A DNA stretch of 64,000 nt from CAIWHR01 sp963786625 (GTDB taxonomy: Bacteria > Pseudomonadota > Gammaproteobacteria > Burkholderiales > Casimicrobiaceae), in contig CAWAZS010000001.1 in the NCBI GenBank assembly GCA_963786625.1, positions 320,866 to 384,865 of the forward strand, written 5' to 3'. Below, piece by piece: positions 51,127-62,347 of the stretch. Below the pieces are notes generated by a model. That model saw only the letters and a list, made by a program, of their open reading frames with translations, did no database searches and had not been told where the DNA came from. The position numbers and the translations under genes were made by a program. Within the stretch, counting starts at the first letter, position 1; every line of letters starts with the position of its first letter.

Positions 51127-53042
51127 CTAACCGCCATCCGGCAGCTTTTGCTTTTCGGCGTGCAGCAACAGCGGCTGCAGGAGCATGCGGATCTGTTCTT
51201 GGGCGTCCGCTAACGTCGCGACGACATGCGTTGTCGCGCCACCACCGATCCGCTCTTTCGCCTTGCTCAGGTCACCTGTTGCTTCCCACAATCCCACGAC
51301 CAGGTTCATTTCCGGAAACCGACGACGAAGTCGCGTACACAGGTGGCGAGCGTGCGCCACGGGCGCGGGGGGCGTGGCGGAAATGCAGACCAGAGCGGCT
51401 TTGCGCTGCCCGATTAGGTCAACCACCTCGCTGGCCGTGGCCGTGGACGAGACGGTCTCCACGAGGCAGCCACGAGGCTCCACGATTTGCGCAAGCATCA
51501 TTGCGGCAATTTCGTCCGCCTCGTCGTGAGCGGGCAGGCAGACGATGCAGGGCCGCGGCAATCCGGTCCGCTCGGCAAGACTGGAATCTGCCGTCCGCCT
51601 CCTTCGTGCCGTCGCTGCTCTCCTTCTCCTGCAGTTCCTGCTGACGCTCACCCCGCTCCTGAATCATTTGCTTCAAGCTCTGCAAAATGAACTTGTGCCG
51701 GCCCTCCGCGAGTTCGCCGCGATGCCAATGCGTTTCGGCCGAGGCAAGCGCCGGGATCAGCACCGTGTCGTAGACCTCGACGAGCGGTCGTGTGCTCGAG
51801 CAACTCGTCGAGCAGTTCGGTCGCCTCTTCCTGATCTCCCGCCAGGAGCCGCTGATAGACTCGCTTCTTGGGCTCGAACACCGGCTGGTCGCCCAGCAAT
51901 GTGTCCAGGAAGGCCAGTTGGGGAACGTGCTTGCCGATCACCAACAGGCAGACGGTCAACGGCGTCGCGAGCAGCAGCCCTACGACGCCCCACAACCAAG
52001 TCCAGAAGACGGCCGCCAGCAGCACCGCCACCGCCGACACGCCCGTGTTCTTGCCATAGAGCCAAGGCTCCAGGACGTTGTTGCTGATGAGTTCCAGGAC
52101 GACAAACAACCCGATCGTAAGGCTCGGCGCCATCCAGTCGCCCGAGATGGCCATCGACAGACCAATCGGCATTGCGGCGGCAATCCACGGGCCGATGTAG
52201 GGAATGAACCTCAAGGTCGTGGCCAGGATTCCCCACAGAATGGCGTTGGGTATGCCGATCAAGTAGAGCCCGATACCCACCGTGGCGCCAAATAGAGCAT
52301 TGATCAGGAACTCTGTCGCGAGGTAGTGGCTGACCCGTGTACCGGCATCTTCCAGCATCTGCGTGGTCACGGTCACATCACCCCGTCCGACCAAGCGGAT
52401 GAATCGATCGCGCAGATCGTCACGACGGACCAGGAAGAACACGACAAGAACAAAAACCACACCGGCGGAGCCCAACACCTCCAGCACGGTGCCGAACATT
52501 CCACCAAAGACCTGAAGCGGGCTCGCCGGCGAGGAGATCACCCGGACCGAGTACGGCCATTCGGTGGTCCCCTGCGGCGCCTGGGCCGGTCCTATCTGCG
52601 GCAGGTTCTCGCTCATTCCCTGCGCTGTTCTTGTTGCCTTGCTCAGCGCGTCGCCGACACGGGCATTCGCCGAGTGCAGCTTCGCTTTCAGATTGCTCTC
52701 GTACTCCGGCAGTTTGGGGGCCAGGTCGGTCACTTGAACAACGGCCGTCCATGTTGCCGCGCCGAGCACCGTGAAACCCACGATGACCGTTACCAGCACC
52801 GCCGGAATCCGGCCGAGCCTGAGCCGCTCGAGCCAGTCACACACCGGGCTCAACAGGAAGCTCAACAGCACGGCCAGTGCCATCGGCGCCAGCACGCCCT
52901 TGGCAAGATAAAGTGCCGCAACGACCACGGCGATCGATGCCAGCATCCATGCTGATCTGGCCAAATTGGTCGGACGGTGCCATGTGATTTGTTTCCGACG
53001 ATTTCGATCACGTCGACTTACGGGATCGACCTCCCCGGTCAT
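51127..53042 (-). CDS. AI-2E family transporter with a B12-binding-like C-terminal domain, frameshifted
   Basis: About eight transmembrane helices of the AI-2E/UPF0118 family: LASIAVVVAALYLAKGVLAP, LSFLLSPVCDWLERLRLGR, ATTLRFIPYIGPWIAAAMPI and VVLELISNNVLEPWLYG, followed by a cytoplasmic helix (RLLAGDQEEATELLDELLEH). After one-base shifts near 51785 and 51600 the protein continues LIPALASAETHWHRGELAEG and a Rossmann-type domain, CIVCLPAHDEADEIAAMMLA ... RRFPEMNLVVGLWEAT, that resembles B12-binding domains but lacks the DxHxxG cobalamin-ligand motif. About 640 residues in all. Export substrate uncertain; Na+/H+ antiport or signal export are known for the family. Confidence 0.75.
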
Positions 53043-53098
53043 GCGGTGAAGCGATTGGGGCGCTACACTTGCTGGGACAACCGAATAGGGGAGGCGGG

Positions 53099-53563
53099 GT
53101 GAACCTCGACCGATCGCGTGGTGCATTTGACCTGGGCATCTTGCTTATCATGATCCTGGTGGCCGTTGGGTGCACGCCGGGTCCGGAGTTCGAAGTTCGC
53201 ATTAGGGCGTACACCTGCGAATTGCCCGCAGGGTATACCGACGCCGGTGCGTGTGCCGAGCCTGAGAAATTTGTCGGCATCAATTATGCCCGCCTTGACA
53301 AGCAGCGCGAAACCGCCGTCATGACGATGCGCTTCGTCGAGCCTGATCGCGCGCCCGCCGTTGTTACCTTGAAAGGCTGCACCATCGACGACGCGGAGAA
53401 TTGGTCATGCAACGATTCGGCTGTCCCATGCGCGACAGAGCACAAAGTCGCGCACGGCGTGTACACGGTATCGCTGGACTGTTCCTCCGCACGACATACG
53501 GTCTTCGTCCGGGGGACGACGACCTCCGGCGTCGTCATGCGGATTCAGAAGCTGATCGACTAG
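53099..53563 (+). CDS. Probable lipoprotein of unknown function
   Basis: A 154-residue protein with a hydrophobic leader and lipobox-like LVAVGC, followed by a Cys-containing domain with ten further-placed Cys (for example YTCELPAG, GACAEPEKF, LKGCTIDDAENWSCNDS). GGGGAGG precedes GTG 53099. No known domain. Divergent from the AI-2E gene. Confidence 0.6.
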   Translation: MNLDRSRGAFDLGILLIMILVAVGCTPGPEFEVRIRAYTCELPAGYTDAGACAEPEKFVGINYARLDKQRETAVMTMRFVEPDRAPAVVTLKGCTIDDAENWSCNDSAVPCATEHKVAHGVYTVSLDCSSARHTVFVRGTTTSGVVMRIQKLID

Positions 53564-53752
53564 CGTCTCGTCGCAAGAGTGCGCGCCGTCGGAGCCGAAC
53601 AACCATGACATGGGCCTTGCGTAGACTGGCGGACGTTCAATCCTCAGGCAGCGTCGGCAATATCGTGCTCATCGTCCGGCGCCAGCCGCGTTACGAAAGC
53701 AACAGCAGTCACCGATAGGGGGCTGCGCCTGCCTGCGGCTCGACCCAGGTTC

Positions 53753-53959
53753 TCAATCATTCAGAACGAACGTCACCTTGAGCGATAGCTTGTACGCGAC
53801 GATCTTCCCCTTCTCGATGTCTACCGACTGATCGTTGATCCAGACGCTCCTCACATTCTTGAGCGTCTTATGGGCGCGCGCGACTCCCTGGTTCAATGCA
53901 TCGTCGAAACTCTCAGTGCTCATGGCGATTATCTCGGATACGCTGGCAACAGACATCAT
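53753..53959 (-). CDS. Dodecin
   Basis: A 68-residue flavin-binding dodecin: SVSEIIAMSTESFDDALNQG, VRSVWINDQSVDIEKG and YKLSLKVTFVL match the small beta-alpha-beta-beta fold that assembles as a dodecamer storing FMN/riboflavin. The tryptophan in VWIND is the flavin-stacking residue. GGAG ribosome binding site present. Common next to stress genes. Confidence 0.88.
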   Translation of the reverse strand: MMSVASVSEIIAMSTESFDDALNQGVARAHKTLKNVRSVWINDQSVDIEKGKIVAYKLSLKVTFVLND

Positions 53960-54236
53960 GATTCTCCTTTGTGGTTGCGCCCGTGTGACACGCGCGGGGA
54001 ATCAGTCTGCGCCGTATTGAGATCGCTTGCAACGAGTACGCTCTGCGGCAAAGCGAGTGGTGCGCCGCCGGCTCGCCATCGGCGGAAAGGGATCCGCCAT
54101 TGAGCGCAGATCGCACGGTGCCTCGACGCAATCGGTTAGTGGGCGCGGTTCAGGCGAGCGTTTCACGAAGGACTGGAATTCCAGCCGCACGAACGGCGCC
54201 AACCGCGCACCAAGAGTAGCCTATCATTCTGATCAG

Positions 54237-56861
54237 TCACCAAACCTGCGGTAAAACCAAGTCTTCGATCACCTGCGTCAGGATCACGTAGCACACCAGC
54301 ATAATCGCCAACAGCAGCCAGTACAGCGGCGGGAGCGGGACAAACCCGAGCGTGTCGGCCAGGGGCGAAACCGTCAGCCAGGCGCCGACGGCGACAATTA
54401 CGATCGAAGTGACGATGAGCGGCCAACTGGCCCGGCTTTGGATGAACGGGATCTTGTTGGTGCGAATGACATGGATGATCAGCGTCTGGGTGAAGAGCGA
54501 CTCCACGAACCAGCCGGTGTGGAACAGGGCCGGGTTGTTCCAGGCAGTTGAACACGTACAGCATCATGAAGAATGTCAGGTAGTCGAAGATCGAGCTGAT
54601 CGGCCCGATAAACAGAATGAAACGCAGGATCTCGCCGATCGTCCCACTTGCGCGGCTTGGTCAGCCAGTCGGCGTCCACCTCGTCGGTGGGGATGGTGGT
54701 CTGCGAGAAGTCGTAGAGCAGGTTGTTGGTCAGCACCTGGATCGGCAGCATGGGCAGGAAGGGCAGGAACGCGCTGGCCCCCACGACACTGAACATGTTG
54801 CCGAAGTTGGAGCTGGCCGCCATCTTGATGTACTTGACGATGTTGCCGAACACCCGCCGGCCTTCCAGCACACCCTGCTCCAGTATCAGCAGGCTGTTTT
54901 CCAGCAGGATGATGTCGGATGACTCCTTGGCGATGTCCACCGCGCTGTCCACCGAGATGCCCACATCGGCGGCCTTCAAGGCCGGGGCGTCGTTGATGCC
55001 GTCGCCCATGAACCCCAACACGTGGCCCTTGCTCTGGAGCGCGCGGATGATGCGCTCCTTGTGGGCCGGGGCCAGCCTGGCAAAGACGCTGGTCGCGCTG
55101 GCGGCTTCGGCCAGTTCCGCCTCGCTCATCGTCTCGATTTGAGAGCCGAGCAAGAGATGCTCTACCGGCATGCCCACTTCCTTGCAGATGTAGGCGGTGA
55201 TGATCTCGTTGTCGCCGGTCAGGATCTTGACGTCCACGCTCAGGCCGTGGAGCCGCTTCAAGGCCTCCGCGGCGGTGTCCTTGGGCGGGTCGAGGAAGGC
55301 CAGGAAACCCAGCAGGATCAGGTCCGATTCATCCTTGACCGAGTAGACCGGCTCATCCGTCGCCCCCGGCATTTCCTTGTAGGCCAGGGCGATCACCCGG
55401 AAGCCCTGACCGTTCAGGTCGTCCGCCATCTGCCGGCGTTTGGCGTCGTGCTCGGGCAGCACCTCGATGACCTCGCCTTGACTTCCACCCGGGTGCACAG
55501 GCTCATCACTTCTTCCACCGCGCCCTTGCAGATCAGCGTGTTCAATCCGGTTGTCATCTTCCACCACCACCGACATCCGGCGCCGCACGAAGTCGAAAGG
55601 GATCTCGTCGATCTTGCGGTACTTCTCTTTCGCTTTCAGGCGTTCTTCCAGCTCCTCATGGTCGAGGATCGCTTCGTCGAGCAGGTTCTTCAAGCCCGGT
55701 ATGGTGGTAGCTGTTCAGGTAGCCGTAATTGCAGCACCTTCTCGCTGGGATCGCCGTGCACGTCCAGGTGCTTTTCGAGCACGATCTTGCCCTGGGTGAG
55801 GGTGCCGGTCTTGTCGGTGCACAGCACGTCCATCGCCCCAAAGTTCTGGATGGCGTTCAGGCGTTTGACGATCACCTTCTTGCGCGCCATCGCCAGGGCG
55901 CCCTTGGACAGGTTGACGGTCACGATCATGGGCAGCATCTCGGGGGTCAGCCCGACGGCCACGGCCATGGCAAACAGGAAAGCTTCCAGCCAGTTGTGCT
56001 TGCTCAGTCCGTTGATCAGGAAGACCGCCGGAACCATCACGGCGATGAAGCGGATCATCAGCCAGGTGAACTTGTTGATGCCCTTGTCGAAGCTGGTCAG
56101 CTGGCGCTGCCCGACGATACTGGCGGCCAGCGATCCAAAGTAGGTCTGGTTTCCGGTGTGGATGACCACGGCGGTCGCGGAGCCGCTCTCCACGTTGGAG
56201 CCCAGGAAGCAGATATTGGGCAAGATCCAGCGGGTTCTGAACGTCGGCCGACGCCGGGTCGGCTTTTCTTCTCCACCGGCAGGGCTTCGCCGGTGAGGGC
56301 CGCTTGATTCAGGAACAGGTCTTTGGCGGAAAGCACCCGCACATCGGCCGGCACCATATCGCCGGCGGCCAGCCGGATGATATCGCCCGGCACCAACATC
56401 TTGAGCGGCACTTCTGCTTCCTTGCCGTCGCGCACCACCGTCGCCGTGTTGCTGACCATCGCTTTGAGCTTCTCGGCCGCGTTATCGGCGCGCATCTCCT
56501 GGAAGAAACGCAACACCACGCCCAGCACCACCATCACGAAAATGACCACCGTCGCCCGCAGGTCACCGGTGAGAAAGGAAAGCACGCCCAGCGCCATGAG
56601 CAGGAGGACCAATGGATTCTTGATGTTGCTCAAGAGGCGCATCAGGGCCGATTGACGCTTCTCTCGGGCAATCTCGTTCGGCCCGAACTGCTTCAAGCGA
56701 GAATCGGCTTCCGCCTGCCTCAGGCCGTCCAGTCGCGATCCAAGCTCCTTCAGGACGGTATCGGTATCGGCGCGCGCCTTTTCCAGTAGTTGAACGGAAA
56801 CATGCGCCACGCTCGCCCCGGTGAGATGACCCGGGCGCTGTGCTGGACTCGTGGTGGTCAT
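54237..56861 (-). CDS. mgtA: MgtA-type magnesium-translocating P-type ATPase, frameshifted
   Basis: P-type ATPase of the P3B (MgtA/MgtB) group. Seen across frames: N-terminal GLRQAEADSRLKQFGPNEIA, actuator ALTGEALPVEK, phosphorylation loop VLCTDKTGTLTQGK, nucleotide-binding region, hinge FMGDGINDAPALKAADVGIS, NNLLYDFSQTTIPTDEVD characteristic of MgtA, and C-terminal FVPLPPLYWLLLAIMLVCYV. At least five frame changes (near 56240, 55720, 55530, 54640, 54530). Restored length of about 870 residues is normal. Imports Mg2+ at the inner membrane. No Mg-responsive leader recognised upstream. Confidence 0.85.
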
Positions 56862-56999
56862 TGGCAAACCCATTCACAACTCTACTGCCTTCTTCGTCCG
56901 ATCGGCGCACGGACATCGCAACGAATGCCCTTTCCTTCGTGATCCGCTTTCGGTGAACGATCCGGTCGGCAAAGACTAACCGATCCCCGAGGCGGACCG

Positions 57000-57392
57000 A
57001 TGTTGCACCTCTTGCTGCGCTATACGCAGGCGCTGATCACGCAGATGGCGCAGACCGCGGTGTGCAATCGGCAACATACGGTGGAGCAGCAACTGTGTCG
57101 CTGGATGTTGTTGAGCCTCGACCGCCTGTCGACGGATTTGCTGAACATGACGCTGGAGTTGATCGCCAACATGCTCGGCGTGCGCCGCGAAGGGGTGACC
57201 GAGGCCGCTGGAGAATTGCAGCGCGCCGGCCTTATCCGCTACCGGCGCGGCCATATCGAGGTGTTTGACCGTCCGGAATTGGAAAAGGCGGTCTGCGAGT
57301 GCTACGCGGTGGTCAAACGGCAATTCGACCGCCTGCTCGCGGATATTCCGCCCGGCGATTCGTTCCACGTCCTCGGCCAATCTGCCCCTTAG
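57000..57392 (+). pseudogene. Truncated Crp/Fnr paralogue (C-terminal half)
   Basis: A 130-residue frame whose first residues LHLLLRYTQALITQMAQTAV are nearly identical to the middle of the Crp-type regulator at 45049. It keeps the whole DNA-binding domain (LELIANMLGVRREGVTEAAG) but lacks the sensor domain. The upstream sequence changes abruptly into the mgtA promoter region, suggesting a deletion. It could still make a constitutive DNA-binding fragment. Confidence 0.75.
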
Positions 57393-57509
57393 AAGGTTTC
57401 AACGCAGGTCCAGGCGGGGCGCCGTCGTCAGCGAACAGCGGAAGCTCGCCGGGAAGGGTCTGCAGCATGGCCCGGGATACCTTGGTAGCGGGCCGTCGTG
57501 CTGTCGGCA

Positions 57510-57941
57510 CTATTTCGCCTTTGCCGCCTTCTTTACGGTCTTCTTTGCGGCCTTCTTCACGGTCTTCTTTGCGGCCTTCTTCACGGTCGTTTTCGCCGCC
57601 GGCTTGCGCGGCGTCGTCTTCGCCGCCTTCTTCAGGGTTCTCCGGCCCTCTGGCGGCGGGCTCGAAACCTGCTTCACGGCTCGTTTCGCTGCCCTCTCTA
57701 CCGCAGCAACTGCGCCCCTCACCGATCTCTTGACGGATTTGACGACATCGTCCGCCGTCTTCCTGACCTGCTTCTCGATAGGGCCCTGCGCAGCCTCTTT
57801 CTCGGCCTTCGACTTGTGGCGCATATCAGCGGTGTGAGCACGCTTGTAGGTCTGGATGTCCTTGAACTTGCCGCTCTCGTCACGAACGGCATAGAGCTTG
57901 GTTCCGGTTCGACTTCTCATCGTGGTACGACGCGTGGCCAT
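57510..57941 (-). CDS. Histone H1-like Lys/Ala-rich protein
   Basis: A 143-residue basic protein. The N-terminus MATRRTTMRSRTGTKLYAVR and KDIQTYKRAHTADMRHKSKA is followed by an amphipathic middle and a C-terminal tail of repeated KKAAKKTV units encoded by 24-bp direct repeats. Such tails bind DNA nonspecifically, as in bacterial H1-like and some PHA-granule proteins. The repeat number may vary between strains. Confidence 0.72.
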   Translation of the reverse strand: MATRRTTMRSRTGTKLYAVRDESGKFKDIQTYKRAHTADMRHKSKAEKEAAQGPIEKQVRKTADDVVKSVKRSVRGAVAAVERAAKRAVKQVSSPPPEGRRTLKKAAKTTPRKPAAKTTVKKAAKKTVKKAAKKTVKKAAKAK

Positions 57942-58366
57942 GGTTCCTCCTGGCTGTGATTAAAAGCGTCGGCGCAACATCACGCCGTATATATCCATTA
58001 TTCACGTTGCGGTGCGGCCTGTCAGCAGAATTGATCGGTGTTGCCTGTGCGGGGAGCCTGTGCGATTGCGTACATTGATCCCCATCAATACTGCCCGCCG
58101 TCAATGGTTCACCATGAATTTGACCTTCTGCGCAAAGATGGGTTGTTGCATGCAAACCCAAGGAAATCGGGTGAAGTCGCGGGCCGCGTCCCGGGTGTCA
58201 AATGCGTCAAGAACGACATGCGGCTCAAGTAACAGGTCAGTCACCGCCCGGCGCGGCGGCAATCATTGTTTGTCGGTCGCCAGCGGGCGGTCTTGTGCCA
58301 GCCTGAAGCCCGAACCGAACCCGGTTCGCAGAGCAGATGTTTCAACTAACCGGTAAGGAAATGATC
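57942..58366. other. 425-bp intergenic region
   Basis: Between the H1-like gene and csbD. Short open frames only; a half-copy resembling family A (GCCTGAAGCCCGAA) occurs near 58300. No gene recognised. Confidence 0.45.
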
Positions 58367-58563
58367 ATGGCCATCACCCCAAACAAGGATCAAGTTAAGG
58401 GCGAACTGAAAGACCTCGGCGGCAAGATCCAGGAAGAAGCCGGCAAACTGGTGGGAGCAAGGAGCAACAGGCCAAGGGGCTCAAAAAGCAGGCCGAAGGC
58501 AAGCTGCTGAAGACCGTTGGCAATCTGAAGGAAGCCGTCACAGACGCCATCACGAAAGCATAG
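58367..58563 (+). CDS. CsbD-family stress protein, frameshifted
   Basis: Small CsbD-like protein: MAITPNKDQVKGELKDLGGK, then after loss of one base near 58458 EQQAKGLKKQAEGKLLKTVG and a C-terminal NLKEAVTDAITKA. Restored length about 65 residues is normal for the family, which is induced by general stress and is helical. Function unknown. Confidence 0.75.
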
Positions 58564-59215
58564 GAGCCTCAACGGCGCGCACTGGAGTCCTCCGAGGTCA
58601 GGAGGGCGAACCGGGCTGATGCCTAAGAAGACGCGGTGGCGCGCCCCGTTCCACGACTCGTTGCGCAGCCAAGGTCGGGCAAAGTCGAATCGGAGCGGAA
58701 CGCGCCAAATTCTTGCTTTGAACTGTCTCAAAATGGGGCCAACGTCGCTCCGGTCAATCACCCCGAGACCGGCGTAGCGCCCGGCAGATGGGATTTCCAA
58801 GAGACCGCGGGTATTCGGGACGGGTTTGCGGGAAAGTCGGAAGGTACAACCTTACGCGGCCAGGCGCCGCTCCCGGACCTCCCCAAGAACGCGCCGAAAG
58901 TTGGAGTCGGGTGCGAGACACATGGTTCGATACGTGCGCAGGAAGGGGAGCCAATAATCAACAGGTTAGGTCATTTCGGACCGACGGACTTTGTTCCGCG
59001 TTCCGCAAACGCGGGATTCGTCCGGCATTACCGTTCGCTCCGTGTTTCGCGCAACATCGAAGGCGAAGCGCGACGTTGAGCAGTGCAACGGGCCAGTTCA
59101 CGGCACGCTGTTCCGCGAGCGCGGGGTCGCCCTTTGCCGGATTAGCGTGCGGCTTCGGTGCCGCATTCGGTTTCGCATGGGCGGGTCGGCACGCGGGCGA
59201 ATGTATGCGCGAGAA
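58564..59215. other. 652-bp gap, no gene recognised
   Basis: Several open frames on both strands lack ribosome binding sites and known motifs, and their overlapping pattern is typical of random GC-rich DNA. This gap separates the stress island from the catabolic genes. Confidence 0.45.
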
Positions 59216-60553
59216 TCAGATCGGCAGACGGTCGCGCCAGCGGAAGAAGCGGATGGACGGCGCGAGGAACCATGGGTTGCCCGTGTAGAAGGGCCGTGTC
59301 GAGAACGGCAGGTCGTCGAACGCCGTGCGGCCTTCCGCCAGGCCCAGCACCTGCTGCCCGATCCGCATCCCGAGATACCCGCCCATGCCGACCCCCGACC
59401 CGCAGTAGCCCGTTGCGAAATGGACGCCCTGGTGTCGGCCGACATGCATCAGCTCGTCGAACGTGTAGCCGACGAAGCCGCACCACGAGTGGCTGATGCG
59501 CACCTTGGCAAGCGTGGGGAAGATCTTCACGAGGTCCGCGTGCAGTATCGGTCCGCTGACTGCGGGGTCGGTCTCGCTCAGCGAGACGCGGCCGCCGAAC
59601 AGGATGCGCCGGCGATCGGCGGAAGCGCGATAATAGAAGACGATCTTGCGGGTATCGCTGACGATGCGGTTGCGGGGGATGAGCTTTGCAACTTCCCCTT
59701 CGGGCATCGGCTCGGTCGCGATCACGTAGCTGCCGATCGGGATCACGCGCCGCTGTAGCCATGGCGTGAGCGGTCCGGTGTAGCCGTCGGTCGCGATCAC
59801 CACGTCGCGGGCGCTCGTCGTGCCGCGGGCCGTCGTCACGCGGAAGCGCGCACCGTCGTTCTCGATCGCGGTCACCGGGCAGCGCGCGATCACATCCGCG
59901 CCTGAAGCCCGCGCGCGCTCGAGAAGTCCCTGGTGATAGCGTGCCGGATCGATCGAGGCATGCCGCGCGTAGACGACCCCGCCGAAGTAGGCGTCGGTAT
60001 CGATCTCGCTCTTCTGCTCGGAGCGCGGCACGACGTGGGCTTCGACCTCGAGGCCTTTCGGCTGGTTCTGCACCTTCTTCGCGAGCGCCTCGAACTGCGC
60101 GGCGTTGTGGGCCGCGTGGAAGCGGCCGACGACACCGAAGTCGCAGTCGATCTGTTCGGCCCTGACGAACTCGCCGGTCCATTCGAGCGAGCGTTGCCCC
60201 TCCTTCAGGATGTCGAAGGCCTGCTGCGGCCCATGCCGGCGCGCGAGCATCTCGTACGTCGGTTTGACGCTGGTCGAGATCTGGCCGCCGTTGCGCGTGC
60301 TGCAGCCGAATCCCGCATCCTCCGCGTCGAACACGACCGTGTGCCGTCCACCGCGCGCGGTCTGCACTGCGGCATGAAGACCGGTGTAGCCGGAGCCGAC
60401 GATCGCCACGTCGACGCTGCGCGGGAATTCGATTTCGGGCAGCGCGGGCCGCGGCACGTGATCCCACCAGTATGGCGTGAGTCTCGCGTCGGGTGCGAAC
60501 AGAGGGTTGTCCATGGCTTGTACTCCTGCTCGAATCTCTTTCGGGTCGGTCAT
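59216..60553 (-). CDS. FAD-dependent amine/amino-acid oxidase (DadA/PuuB-like)
   Basis: A 445-residue flavoprotein: FAD-binding VDVAIVGSGYTGLHAAVQTA (about 49-68), followed by FGCSTRNGGQISTSVKP, a phrase shared with gamma-glutamylputrescine oxidase-like proteins, VVIATDGYTG and, near the C-terminus, HSWCGFVGYTFDELMHVG and YCGSGVGMGGYLGMRIG. Oxidises an amine or amino acid with oxygen or quinone. Its ATG overlaps the stop of the GMC gene (ATGA), so they are coupled. Confidence 0.85.
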   Translation of the reverse strand: MTDPKEIRAGVQAMDNPLFAPDARLTPYWWDHVPRPALPEIEFPRSVDVAIVGSGYTGLHAAVQTARGGRHTVVFDAEDAGFGCSTRNGGQISTSVKPTYEMLARRHGPQQAFDILKEGQRSLEWTGEFVRAEQIDCDFGVVGRFHAAHNAAQFEALAKKVQNQPKGLEVEAHVVPRSEQKSEIDTDAYFGGVVYARHASIDPARYHQGLLERARASGADVIARCPVTAIENDGARFRVTTARGTTSARDVVIATDGYTGPLTPWLQRRVIPIGSYVIATEPMPEGEVAKLIPRNRIVSDTRKIVFYYRASADRRRILFGGRVSLSETDPAVSGPILHADLVKIFPTLAKVRISHSWCGFVGYTFDELMHVGRHQGVHFATGYCGSGVGMGGYLGMRIGQQVLGLAEGRTAFDDLPFSTRPFYTGNPWFLAPSIRFFRWRDRLPI

Positions 60554-62171
60554 GATCGGATCGCTTCCTCCAGCACCAGGTCCGCGCCCCTTTCTGCGAG
60601 CATGATCACCGGCGCATTGGTGTTGCCCGACGTGACCGCGGGGAAAACGGACGCATCCACGATGCGCAGGCCGGCAAGCCCATGCACGCGCAGCCGGTGG
60701 TCGACGACGGCCCCGCGCGGATCCGGTCCCATCCGGCATGTGCTGACCGGATGAAACACGGTCGAGCAGCGCGCGCGGATGTCCTCGACCATTTGCTCGC
60801 GCGTTCCGACGCCCGGCCCCGGATGCATCTCCTCGTCGATCACTGCCGAAAGCGACGGGGTGGCCGCCAGCGTGCGCAGGAACCGGGCGCCTTCGAGCAG
60901 TTCCTCGAGGTCGTGCTCGGTTGCCAGCGAGTTCGGCTCGATGCGCGGCGCCTCGAACGGGTCCGGCGAGCGGATCTCGAGGTAGCCCCTGCTTTCCGGG
61001 CGGCACGGCTGCGCGCTCAGCATGAACCCGGGGAACGGGTCCGGGCTCATCAGGGGGCGCTTGCCTTTCGGCGCGCGCGTGTAGGAGAGCGGGGAGAAAT
61101 AGAGCTGCATGTTCGGCCGGTCGAGACCGGGGCGCGAGCGCATGAATCCCCCGGCCTGGTTGACGGACAGCGCGAGCGGGCCGCGGCGCGTGGCGAGGTA
61201 GCGAAGGCCGGCGCGCAACTTGCCGTGCCACGGCCGAAGCTCCTCGTTGAGCGAGGGCACGCGCGAACGGTACAGATAGTCGATGCACAGGTGATCCTGC
61301 AGATGGCGGCCCACCCCGGGGCTGTCGTGCACGATCGGGACCCCGGACGCCTGCAGGTGCGCGGCCGGTCCCACGCCCGACAGCTGCAGGAGCTGCGGCG
61401 TATTGATTGCGCCCGCACACAGGAGGATCTCGCGCGTGGCCCGCACGTGTGGGTCGCGCCTTGCCGCACGTAGGTGACGGACGTCGCGCGCGTCCCTTCG
61501 AAGCCGATCCGCGTCGCGTGCGCGTGCGTCCGGACTTCGAGGTTCGCGCGGCGCATTGCCGGCCGCAAGTAGGCGCTTGCGGTCGACACGCGGCGCCCGT
61601 CACGAACCGTGATCTCGTAATAGCCGACGCCTTCCTGGGTTTCGCCGTTGAAGTCGGCGTTGCGCGGGATCCCGGCTTCGGTGCCTGCGCGCAGGAACGC
61701 TTCGCACAGCGGGTGCGCCTCGGCACGAATGTCTGCGATGGTGACCGGTCCTCCGGCACCGCGCCACGCCGTCTCGCCGCGCGGGCTGTCCTCGAGCTTC
61801 CGGAAGTACGGGAGCACGTCGCGCCAGCCCCAGCCGGGATTGCCGAGCGCCTCCCACGCGTCGAAGTCCTCGGGTTGGCCGCGCACGAACACCATCGCGT
61901 TGATCGCGCCCGAGCCGCCGAGGAGCTTGCCGCGCGGCCAGTAGCCCGACCGTCCGGCGAGCGCAGCCTCGGATTCCGTGCGGTACATCCAGTTGACGCG
62001 CGGCTCGAAGAAGCACTTGCCGTAGCCGATGGGCACCTGCACCCAGAAACGGTTGTCGGTGCCGCCCGCTTCGAGCAGCAGCACGCGGTGGCGTCCGCCG
62101 GCGGTCAGCCGGTCGGCCAGCACGCAACCCGCGGAGCCGGCGCCGACGACGATGTAATCGAATGCGTTCAC
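60550..62171 (-). CDS. GMC oxidoreductase (choline-dehydrogenase-like), frameshifted
   Basis: A GMC-family FAD enzyme: VNAFDYIVVGAGSAGCVLAD at the N-terminus, GKLLGGSGAINAMVFVRG, and after a one-base loss near 61447 ATREILLCAGAINTPQLLQL (GMC signature 2). C-terminal STVFHPVSTCRMG carries the catalytic His, and VDASVFPAVTSGNTNAPVIM closes the FAD site. About 540 residues. GTG 62171 is the preferred start. Oxidises a primary alcohol, perhaps an amino alcohol; coupled to the downstream amine oxidase. Confidence 0.83.
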
Positions 62172-62347
62172 GGCTCGCCCGCCGGCGTGGGAGGGCAATC
62201 CACGCGCTTGGCCATTGCATGCCTTCCCTGCGTCGCGAATGCGTAAACGGTATCATGAATTGTTCGGAATGGACCTTGCGGCGGGCCGGCTCCGGCGCGC
62301 ATCATTCATATTTTCGACGGCCGGCATGACGGCCAGGGCGGAGACGC

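Noticed and set aside
58636..59079. Plus-strand open frame of 147 codons
   Set aside because: Overlapping open frames in all phases with no motif, ribosome binding site or coding-like composition.
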